From JAJZOM01 sp046703545 (GTDB taxonomy: Archaea > Thermoplasmatota > Thermoplasmata > Thermoplasmatales > Thermoplasmataceae): a stretch of DNA of 19,533 bases. The notes beneath the pieces are model-generated. The model was not told where the DNA came from. It searched no databases and saw nothing but the letters and a program-made list of their open reading frames with translations. Within the stretch, counting starts at the first letter, position 1. The number at the start of each line of letters is the position of its first letter. Shown here piece by piece: positions 6,072 through 12,461 of the stretch. The stretch is from assembly GCA_046703545.1 (NCBI GenBank), contig JBJKSX010000044.1, positions 1-19,533 of the forward strand, read 5' to 3'. Both the position numbers and the translations under genes were made by a program.

Positions 6072-7017
6072 TTTCATCTTCTATATCAATTTCGCTGTTT
6101 TTTCAGTGTTTGCAGCACTTCTGATAACTGAGCTCATGGGGGCTGTGCTGCTCCTAATTGCCTATGAGGGAGCGAAAAAGAGTGTGCTGAGTTACATCGT
6201 TCCAATATGGGAGATTACGGGCACCTTTGGAGCATTCTGGGTGGTTGTGACCGATTTCGCTTTCCCGAGCATACTCACCCCGGCAGCACACATTTTCGCT
6301 GTGGGATTCATGATGTTCCTTATCCTGATCGTTGCAAGGAACGCAACCATTGTGTTTGGTGAATACATCATGAAGAAGGGATGGCTGGATGAGCGCAAGC
6401 TGTATCTTGGGTATTCCCTTTCCACAGTCGTTCTGGGCCTCATCGTGCTGGTCATATTGTCGGCAATCATCAGTGGTGCAGGAGTGGACCTTGCTGCGGG
6501 AACTCTTTCCATTGTGGGGTATTTCTCACATCCTGGCAGCATACTCTTCATAATCGGCGCTCTGCTCATAGGTGTGGGGCTGGCCCCGGTATTCTACGAC
6601 CTCAAGGGCTTCAGGTTTCTCTCGATTCCTGCAACTGCCATTGGAATCGCCCTCTCAGTTGCAGGATACGCATTGTATTCAACTGCTCTGCTGACGCCCT
6701 ATATGGTGATTCCGGTGGTGCTCACCATCGCGGTTCCATTGCTGTACTACACGAAAGTGGGCACAGCCCTGGTTACAAACAAGCTGGCCTTCCTGGCTGT
6801 CGCATCCATAATCATCTTCACTCTGAACACAGTGGTATATCCAGATGCGTTCGGGCGGGCATTAAGCATAGATGCAATCACAACCTCCGGACCCATGGCC
6901 AGTGCATTTTTCGTGATAACTGCCGTGGGTGTCCCCCTGCTTGCAGTGATGATAGCCATCTATGTTATGCTGGTGAAGAGAACCCAGGCCGACAGTTCAG
7001 AAGCCATTCACCAGTAA
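6058..7017 (+). CDS. Putative cytochrome bd oxidase subunit II (divergent CydB-like)
   Basis: The protein has 319 residues, with about nine hydrophobic helices. It starts with GTG at 6058, inside the end of cydA; no other in-frame start exists upstream, and the first ATG (residue 27) would remove helix 1. Position and size are those of CydB, the haem-free partner that stabilises CydA. Similarity is faint. The usual GFDLG of helix 1 is missing, although Glu25 in LLITELMGA could stand for the acidic residue. The stretch IVPIWEITGTFGAFWVVV (about 47-64), followed by FAFP, recalls the family's W-D/E-x-N-E-x-W-L-V ... FAFP, with Glu52 in the acidic place but the Asn lost. A charged loop (MKKGWLDERK) follows. 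An RNA hairpin-T terminator lies 26 bases beyond the stop. Confidence 0.75.
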   Translation: MSIINFIFYINFAVFSVFAALLITELMGAVLLLIAYEGAKKSVLSYIVPIWEITGTFGAFWVVVTDFAFPSILTPAAHIFAVGFMMFLILIVARNATIVFGEYIMKKGWLDERKLYLGYSLSTVVLGLIVLVILSAIISGAGVDLAAGTLSIVGYFSHPGSILFIIGALLIGVGLAPVFYDLKGFRFLSIPATAIGIALSVAGYALYSTALLTPYMVIPVVLTIAVPLLYYTKVGTALVTNKLAFLAVASIIIFTLNTVVYPDAFGRALSIDAITTSGPMASAFFVITAVGVPLLAVMIAIYVMLVKRTQADSSEAIHQ

Positions 7018-7039
7018 GATACAATTTTGGGGCCGTCTT

Positions 7040-8299
7040 TTAATCCCCGGACTGGGGATAATATTTTTCCACATACTCCCTGGAAGGTATCAGCAGTGAC
7101 GAGAGAACGGTTCCTACAGCAAGAATGAGGAGTATGAACCAGATCAGCTTGTAGTCTATGGAGAACAGAAGGGCGAATGGGACGCCTATGACGATGTATG
7201 TTATTCCCACCAGGGTCCTCTGGATTGCAGCAAACATTCCCCTGTTTTCCTTCCCTATTATTTTCAGTTCATAGGACATGCCTCCTGCCACGAAAACAGG
7301 CCCCGGCGCTGAAAAGGCCACGGAAAGGTAGAAGAGTGCCGGAATGGTGAAATAGAAAGCTATGGCCAGAAATGAATACATGCCCAGATCAAGAACGGCG
7401 AGAATGACAACGTATGCCTTGCCCATGCTGGGATGCCCATCCACATATTTCTCCCCGTAAAGGGCGAAGGGGATCGTGGTTGCGAATCCTACTCCAAGGG
7501 CAAGAAGTGCGTATATTGGGTTTATGTCTATCTGCTGCCCACTTATTATGTAGAAATATGACACAACATAGATGCCGGTTGCCATGAAGATCTTTGTGAG
7601 CAGAATGGGGGCTATGAAACGCATCCTGCTCCTGAGGGCAGTAATGCTTTCAATGAATCCGGGGCGTTTGGTCCTGTTTTCCGCCTCTATTGTCATTTTC
7701 CTGTTTTCCGGGAAAAGGACAAAAAATGCCGCTATGGTGGAAACAAGGAGAACAGCCCCCGTTATGAGGTAGATTATCCTGAAGGTGGAGAAGTATATGG
7801 CACCCACCACAGTGAACATTGCAACACCTCCTCCGATCATTTCCATGAGTATGATCCTGGAGTAATGCTTTCCTATGATGGAGAGTTTTACGGCTTTTCC
7901 AATGAATGAAGTGAGGGATGCCTTGAAGGTGTTCTGGGTCACAAGCACAATGCCGATGAGGGAGCTCATGATGATTCCAGTGAGTGCAATGGCCGCCATG
8001 GAATTGAAAAAGATCAGTATCATGCTTACGGAGTAAATTGCTGCCCCCACAATCATGAGTGCATACGACTTTCCCTTGTCTATGAGCCTGCCCTGAGGTA
8101 TGAGAATCACGAGGAGAACGATCTGGCCTATGCTGGTCCCCAGGCCTCCGTATACGATTGGAATGTGGCTCTTTTCCAGCAGAAAGAAAATCGTATAGCC
8201 GAATACATTCATTGTCAGTGCAAAGAGGAAGTTGAGAACAGAAAGAGATGAAATGAAAGGGTCTATTTTTTCACTTTGCTCCGTGCTATCCGACAACAA
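7040..8299 (-). CDS. Major facilitator superfamily (MFS) transporter
   Basis: The 419-residue protein has about twelve hydrophobic helices in two six-helix halves, joined by a basic loop near residues 205-225 (NRKMTIEAENRTKRP). The loop after helix 2 reads PQGRLIDKGKS (68-78), a recognisable form of MFS motif A (G-x-L-x-D-K/R-x-G). The N-terminal dozen residues are polar and cytoplasmic. Substrate is unknown; secondary transport driven by protons would be expected. The start must be TTG at 8299 (or the next TTG at 8296): the next in-frame ATG is residue 30, inside helix 1, and a TATA box at 8322-8329 sits 26 bases ahead. Its last codons contain the hairpin that terminates the convergent oxidase operon. 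Confidence 0.88.
   Translation of the reverse strand: MLSDSTEQSEKIDPFISSLSVLNFLFALTMNVFGYTIFFLLEKSHIPIVYGGLGTSIGQIVLLVILIPQGRLIDKGKSYALMIVGAAIYSVSMILIFFNSMAAIALTGIIMSSLIGIVLVTQNTFKASLTSFIGKAVKLSIIGKHYSRIILMEMIGGGVAMFTVVGAIYFSTFRIIYLITGAVLLVSTIAAFFVLFPENRKMTIEAENRTKRPGFIESITALRSRMRFIAPILLTKIFMATGIYVVSYFYIISGQQIDINPIYALLALGVGFATTIPFALYGEKYVDGHPSMGKAYVVILAVLDLGMYSFLAIAFYFTIPALFYLSVAFSAPGPVFVAGGMSYELKIIGKENRGMFAAIQRTLVGITYIVIGVPFALLFSIDYKLIWFILLILAVGTVLSSLLIPSREYVEKYYPQSGD
7043..7068 (+). terminator. Hairpin-T terminator of the oxidase operon, inside the MFS 3' end
   Basis: The arms ATCCCC (7043-7048) and GGGGAT (7054-7059) enclose a five-base loop. AATA and five T residues (7064-7068) follow, the classic intrinsic form on the + strand. 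It begins 26 bases after the oxidase subunit II stop. The hairpin coincides with the last codons and stop (TAA at 7042-7040) of the opposing MFS gene, so one stretch both codes and terminates. Confidence 0.6.
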
Positions 8300-8321
8300 A
8301 AGATGAAAGCGTAAAAAACCC

Positions 8322-8329
8322 TATAAAAT
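8322..8329 (-). promoter_or_regulatory. TATA box of the MFS gene
   Basis: Read on the - strand this is ATTTTATA, centred about 26 bases before the TTG at 8299. The distance predicts transcription starting on or beside that codon, supporting a leaderless TTG start and a transcript separate from the HisA-like gene upstream. Confidence 0.5.
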
Positions 8330-8352
8330 TATTTGTCGGTTTACGAATAAAA

Positions 8353-8859
8353 TCATATGTATCTCAGAAGGTTTTCTGGGAAATTCCTCACATTTACGTA
8401 TTTCTCTGAGGACAGCTGCGGCCCCACATTGTAGCACAGGTCAAATCTGGAGAAGACTTCACGGTCCGAAATCAGGTACCTGCCACCCTCCTGGTAAAAG
8501 AATTCCTTCATGGGGCTGCTGGACGGAAGCACCACCCCGTCAGAAATGGCAAGCATTCGCTTCAGCGTACCAGGCTCGATATCCGAAGCCAGAACTATTC
8601 TGGCCGCTCCGGCTATGAGTGAATCCATCATGTCTTCCACTCTTGACGGGAGGTTCATCACCACGGGTTCGAGGAATTTTGATATCTCCCCGTAGAGCCT
8701 GAAATTGTATTTTCCCCTGCCTATGGCATCAAAGTCACAGACCATCACCTCGTCCCCCTCCAGTTCCGCAAGAGGAACCCCGGTGGGCAGGCCCTGGATC
8801 TCGCCATTGTGCAGACTCAAGCATGCGATTTGCAACTGACTCCAAGAATCCCAGTCCAT
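8353..8859 (-). CDS. Short HisA-like (TIM-barrel-related) protein of unknown function
   Basis: Starting at the ATG at 8859 the product has 168 residues; the frame is open another 38 codons upstream, but that part is cysteine-rich, has no family character and overlaps the divergent gene. The core resembles the HisA/HisF histidine-biosynthesis barrel: EVMVCDFDAIGRGKYN (like the Asp-Ala-Ile-x-G-x-G-x-N stretch of HisA), then VEDMMDSLIAGAARIVLAS (like the phosphate-binding G-A-x-x-V-V repeat), then ISDGVVLPSS. True HisA is about 240 residues with two phosphate loops; here the first strand is reduced and the C-terminal third is short, so normal isomerase activity is doubtful. HisA-related proteins of unknown or cofactor-linked role occur in archaea. 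No other his genes are nearby. It diverges from the pilin-like gene. Confidence 0.5.
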   Translation of the reverse strand: MDWDSWSQLQIACLSLHNGEIQGLPTGVPLAELEGDEVMVCDFDAIGRGKYNFRLYGEISKFLEPVVMNLPSRVEDMMDSLIAGAARIVLASDIEPGTLKRMLAISDGVVLPSSSPMKEFFYQEGGRYLISDREVFSRFDLCYNVGPQLSSEKYVNVRNFPENLLRYI

Positions 8860-8903
8860 ATTTACATTTTGAGGAGGAAAGGGGCGAACAGGACACACTG
8901 GCG

Positions 8904-8915
8904 ATAAATTATTAA
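8904..8915. promoter_or_regulatory. Shared AT-rich promoter core between the HisA-like and pilin-like genes
   Basis: ATAAATTATTAA reads as a TATA-like element on both strands. It is centred about 30 bases before the TTG at 8940 (+) and about 50 bases before the ATG at 8859 (-). It is the only AT-rich block between the two starts, so both genes probably use it or overlapping versions of it. Confidence 0.45.
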
Positions 8916-8939
8916 GGAAATCCTTGAATACCACGTGTC

Positions 8940-9923
8940 TTGAGCAGAAGCAGGATATTTCGCATTTCCACAAAACGGGAAGACAAAGGTGTGGCGGAGA
9001 TAGTGGGAGCCATACTGCTCTTCGCAGTGGTTATATCCATCTTCACGAGTTTCATGGTCTGGTACATACCTGCACAGACCACAAGCAATGAGGTTCACTA
9101 TGAGCAGCAGACCAAATCGTCCATGGGCAACCTCATATCCCAGATCCACAGTTCCACAGAATCCCAGGGCTCAACAATAAGCCAGAGCGTCGCCCTTGGG
9201 ATATCCGGCGTTGCAATCTTTTCCGGCCCCCAGGACACACAGTTCTCAATACTCCCAGACTCAACATCCTTCAATGCGAGCCTGTCATTCCACACACTAC
9301 TGAACGTGACCAACTCCAGCGGATCATTTTCCACAAAATACTTCAATGAGACCTATACTGTGGGCGGGGTCCTGGTTTCAAACGGAAACACCGAGTACAT
9401 CACTGCAATAAACTATGTTGTGGAGGATGGGGCCCTTTTCCAGAACTATGGAGGTAACCAGCCTTCCAACTCACTGGGGCCGATGCCCATTGGAATAGTC
9501 AACAACAGCGGCCAGTATGGGTTGAGCCTTTCAATATTCGGAATCGCAGGACAGTCTGTAACCTATTCGTCCACCCAGGATCAGGTCGTGAACCTTCATG
9601 TGGACAGCAGCCAGTCATACAGCTATGTCAACGGGAACTCTGCCTCACTTGCTGGGCAGCAGTACACTGTCAACGGCATGACACTGCAAAGTCTGAACTA
9701 CACCATAAATGGAACTCTTTCCAATGCCTGGAATTATGCCCTTTTCAACCAGTTCAACAGCACCAATCCCGGATACAGTGCGGTCACTGCCCTGGGTTCC
9801 TGGAATTTCACCTCTCTTCCATTCAGCGCAACAATCACAGGAAACCAGATCAGCATCCTTTCCACAATCCCGATTTCACTTTCATCAATGTCATCAGAAT
9901 ACTCTGTGCTGAGCGGTGAATGA
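8940..9923 (+). CDS. Secreted pilin-like surface protein with class III signal peptide
   Basis: The 327-residue protein starts with TTG at 8940; no ATG precedes the membrane segment. A basic leader (SRSRIFRISTKREDKG) is followed by a long hydrophobic helix, VAEIVGAILLFAVVISIF. The K-G|V-A-E junction (cleavage after Gly17) is what archaeal prepilin peptidases (PibD/FlaK type) recognise, with Glu at +3 as in type IV pilins. The rest is extracellular in character: rich in Ser, Thr, Asn, Gly and Tyr, with no cysteine and nine N-x-S/T sequons (Asn112, 122, 125, 136, 188, 253, 257, 273, 289), pointing to heavy N-glycosylation. It is larger than most pilins. No assembly ATPase or platform gene is adjacent, so it may be an adhesin or pseudopilin-like surface protein rather than a major pilin. 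Confidence 0.8.
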   Translation: MSRSRIFRISTKREDKGVAEIVGAILLFAVVISIFTSFMVWYIPAQTTSNEVHYEQQTKSSMGNLISQIHSSTESQGSTISQSVALGISGVAIFSGPQDTQFSILPDSTSFNASLSFHTLLNVTNSSGSFSTKYFNETYTVGGVLVSNGNTEYITAINYVVEDGALFQNYGGNQPSNSLGPMPIGIVNNSGQYGLSLSIFGIAGQSVTYSSTQDQVVNLHVDSSQSYSYVNGNSASLAGQQYTVNGMTLQSLNYTINGTLSNAWNYALFNQFNSTNPGYSAVTALGSWNFTSLPFSATITGNQISILSTIPISLSSMSSEYSVLSGE

Positions 9924-9950
9924 CCCTGCCTAAAATATTCTCACAGAAAA

Positions 9951-9958
9951 TAATATAA
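9951..9958 (+). promoter_or_regulatory. TATA box of the acyl-CoA ligase gene
   Basis: TAATATAA is centred about 33 bases before the ATG at 9988. This predicts transcription from about 9980 and a leader of only a few bases. Confidence 0.45.
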
Positions 9959-9987
9959 GCGTTTTTGGTAATGATCATAGGATTCTT

Positions 9988-11589
9988 ATGGGTGGGCAAG
10001 ACTATCAACTCACAATAGACAAACTTTTCAGCGCTTCAGTTAGGAACAACCCAAAACAGATCATATCCTACATGGGAAAAGAACATGTTACGTATGAGCA
10101 GTTCAGGGACAGAGTCTATGAGATTGCCAGGGGACTGGTCAAGCTCGGAGTCAGGAAAGGGGACAAGGTTGCCGTTCTTGACTGGGATTCGCTTAGATAC
10201 CTGGAGGCCTATTATGCGGTTCCGCTGGCTGGAGGGGTGCTGCACACAGTGAACATCCGATATCCTCCGGACCTCATCTACTATTCAATGCAGCATGCGG
10301 ATGACAGGTTTGTGATAATAAGGGATGAATTTGTGCCGATGATAGAGAACAGCATTGCACTTTTTGATTTCGTGAAAGGCTGGATTGTTTCCTCTGACAA
10401 CCCTGATAGCGAAACAACCCTTGACGGCTCCCACCACTACCACAAAATAGGTGAAGGCGCTGAGGGCATCCAGCTCCCGGAACTCAATGAAAATGACCTT
10501 GCCACAATCTTTTACACATCCGGCACAACAGGGCTTCCCAAGGGAGTCAGTTTCACTCACAGGCAGCTCATGCTTCACACCCTGACAATGGCAACTGCCC
10601 TTGGTGATGAGCCAATCAACCTGAAGAGTTCCGATGTAGCACTCCCACTTGTTCCAATGTTCCACGTGCATTCGTGGGGAATGCCATACCTTGCACTCCT
10701 GAAGGGAATGAAATACGTGCTGCCCGGAAGATATGATTTCAACGAAATTCCAAAAATAATGGAACAGGAAAAGGTCAACGTAAGCTTCATGGTTCCATCG
10801 ATCCTTTATATGCTGCTGAACAGTGAGAACAGGGATTTTCTCCCCGGGCTTAACCTCAGGGTTACTGTAGGAGGAGGGGCACTTCCCAAGGGGCTTGCAG
10901 ACAAGGCAAGACAGATGGGCCTCACTGTCAACGCAGGATATGGCATGTCTGAGACTGCCCCTATTCTGACCCTTGCCACATACAACATGCATGTGAGGGG
11001 GCTACAGCAGGAGGAGCAGAGGGACTATGAGATCAGGACAGGAATTCCAATCCCCCTTGTTGACATGAGAGTGGTGGACAAGCAGGGCAAGGATGTCCCA
11101 TGGGATTCAGAATCCATTGGGGAAATCATTGTGAGGGCACCATGGGTAACCTCAGCCTACGTCAAAGATGAAGCCAACACTAGGAAACTGTGGGTGGACG
11201 GATGGATGCACACCGGAGATCTGGCGGTGGTGGGCGAACAGGGATACATCTCCATAGTAGACAGGGAAAAGGATGCGGTCAAGTCGGGCGGTGAATTCAT
11301 CCCGACTGTGATACTGGAGGACCTCATAAGCACATTCCCGGGAATAGGGGAAGTGGCAGTGGTCGGAAAGGCGCATGAGAAATGGGGCGAAAGGCCTGTT
11401 GCGTTTATCTCCGGTTCGGATAACCTGGATCATGAGGCACTGACAAAGCATCTCACCTCATTCGTCTCGGCAGGGAGAATTTCAAAATTCTGGCTTCCGG
11501 ACGAGTACATCCCAATCGACTCTTTTGAGAAAACCAGTACAGGAAAGATAGACAAAAAGGTGCTCAGGGAGAAATTAAAGAGTTCCTGA
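9988..11589 (+). CDS. Acyl-CoA ligase (AMP-forming, ANL superfamily)
   Basis: The 533-residue enzyme activates a carboxylic acid, probably a medium- or long-chain fatty acid, first to an acyl-adenylate and then to a CoA thioester. All core motifs are present: P-loop YTSGTTGLPKG (176-186), PMFHVHSWG (223-231), GGGALP (295-300), GYGMSE (317-322), the ribose-binding Asp411 in WMHTGDL, the hinge DREKD (425-429) with KSGGE (432-436), and the catalytic lysine Lys520 in STGKIDKK. The length fits the medium/long-chain ligase branch; the exact chain length is not readable. In this type of organism, degradation of scavenged lipids is a likely use. The gene seems monocistronic, and its last 15 bases overlap the end of the convergent epimerase gene. 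Confidence 0.93.
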   Translation: MGGQDYQLTIDKLFSASVRNNPKQIISYMGKEHVTYEQFRDRVYEIARGLVKLGVRKGDKVAVLDWDSLRYLEAYYAVPLAGGVLHTVNIRYPPDLIYYSMQHADDRFVIIRDEFVPMIENSIALFDFVKGWIVSSDNPDSETTLDGSHHYHKIGEGAEGIQLPELNENDLATIFYTSGTTGLPKGVSFTHRQLMLHTLTMATALGDEPINLKSSDVALPLVPMFHVHSWGMPYLALLKGMKYVLPGRYDFNEIPKIMEQEKVNVSFMVPSILYMLLNSENRDFLPGLNLRVTVGGGALPKGLADKARQMGLTVNAGYGMSETAPILTLATYNMHVRGLQQEEQRDYEIRTGIPIPLVDMRVVDKQGKDVPWDSESIGEIIVRAPWVTSAYVKDEANTRKLWVDGWMHTGDLAVVGEQGYISIVDREKDAVKSGGEFIPTVILEDLISTFPGIGEVAVVGKAHEKWGERPVAFISGSDNLDHEALTKHLTSFVSAGRISKFWLPDEYIPIDSFEKTSTGKIDKKVLREKLKSS

Positions 11590-12357
11590 GTACTCCTTCC
11601 GGAGTGCTTCCAGCACTCTCTCAACCCCTTTTTCAATTGGAATGGTATTCTTGATCATTGGTTCAGAAGCCACCAGCCTGTCTGCTTCCTGGAGAATATA
11701 TTCCTCATGCTTCACCTCAAGCGTCTTTCCCGTTGCCTTTTCCACAAGCCTGAGCATCTCCATCACTGAGGTTCCCTTCCCAGTCCCGACTTCATGGTAG
11801 CCCTCCTGGACTTTTCCATTCAGGATGTCCTCAACCCCTCTGACCACATCGTCAACATTGATGAAATCCCTTACATGGCTTCCATCTCCGTAAATGGTCA
11901 CGGGCTCGTCCTTAAGTGCAGCGTTGCAAAACAGGAATACGGCACCCTTCCTGCTCGATGAGCCGTATATGTTGTAGAATTTCAGTATGTGCCTCTTGAG
12001 GCCATAGAGGTTATGGTAAAGCTCTATCCATTCAACTACCTGTTTCTTGGCAAGTGAGTATGGGTTTGTGGCCTCACTGACTGACCCGGAGGTGGGATAG
12101 ACAACTGTCGAATTGTACTTGCGGGCAAGCTCGAGTATTCTCATGGAGAGGTCCATGTTGTCCCGGAAGTATTCATAGGGCTTGTCTCTGGATAAACGGA
12201 TCAATGTCCGCGCTCCCATGTGAATGATGAAATCAAAAGCCGAATCAGGAATTGCATCTCCCGCATCTATGCCAGTTACGTCATAGTTGCTGGACTTCAG
12301 GTGCTGGAAGATGACGGCGCCAATAAATCCCTTATGGCCTGTTAAAAGAATTTTCAT
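11575..12357 (-). CDS. NAD-dependent nucleotide-sugar epimerase/dehydratase (extended SDR)
   Basis: With the ATG at 12357, the protein has 260 residues and begins at once with the NAD-binding strand and glycine motif, MKILLTGHKGFIG (1-13). The frame stays open 23 codons upstream, but these lack family character and that start would ignore the promoter (AT-rich TATA-like stretch at 12378-12394). The catalytic triad is visible: Ser90 or Ser92 in YPTSGSVSE, Tyr100 and Lys104 in YSLAK. Then come FYNIYG and the substrate loop with IYGDGSHVRDFINVDDVV, typical of UDP-glucose/GalNAc 4-epimerases and dTDP-sugar enzymes. It is shorter than the usual 310-340 residues because of a compact middle. It diverges from a polymerising glycosyltransferase, which could use the sugar nucleotide it makes. 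Confidence 0.88.
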   Translation of the reverse strand: MKILLTGHKGFIGAVIFQHLKSSNYDVTGIDAGDAIPDSAFDFIIHMGARTLIRLSRDKPYEYFRDNMDLSMRILELARKYNSTVVYPTSGSVSEATNPYSLAKKQVVEWIELYHNLYGLKRHILKFYNIYGSSSRKGAVFLFCNAALKDEPVTIYGDGSHVRDFINVDDVVRGVEDILNGKVQEGYHEVGTGKGTSVMEMLRLVEKATGKTLEVKHEEYILQEADRLVASEPMIKNTIPIEKGVERVLEALRKEYSGTL

Positions 12358-12430
12358 TTCTATGGGATGCCAAAGTTCTTTATCTTTTTTATTGTAATTT
12401 TCGCATCGAACGCGACAATGAACCAATAAG

Positions 12431-12439
12431 GTTTAATAC
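12431..12439 (+). promoter_or_regulatory. TATA box of the GT2 gene
   Basis: GTTTAATAC is centred 27 bases before the TTG at 12462, as expected for a leaderless transcript beginning at that codon. Confidence 0.5.
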
Positions 12440-12461
12440 GCGAGTCTGATATTTTGCCGAA

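Noticed and set aside
8860..8973. Upstream extension of the HisA-like gene to 8973
   Set aside because: The added 38 residues are cysteine-rich without family resemblance and would cross the divergent promoter and the start of the pilin-like gene.
10285..10992. Long open frame (235 codons) on the - strand inside the acyl-CoA ligase gene
   Set aside because: It is antisense to clear ANL motifs, rich in Cys and His without pattern, and has no promoter or family character; it is a by-product of the ligase codon bias.
12358..12426. Upstream extension of the epimerase to 12426
   Set aside because: The extra 23 residues lack SDR character, and MKILLTGHKGFIG at the inner ATG is the normal family N-terminus with a TATA-like element just upstream.
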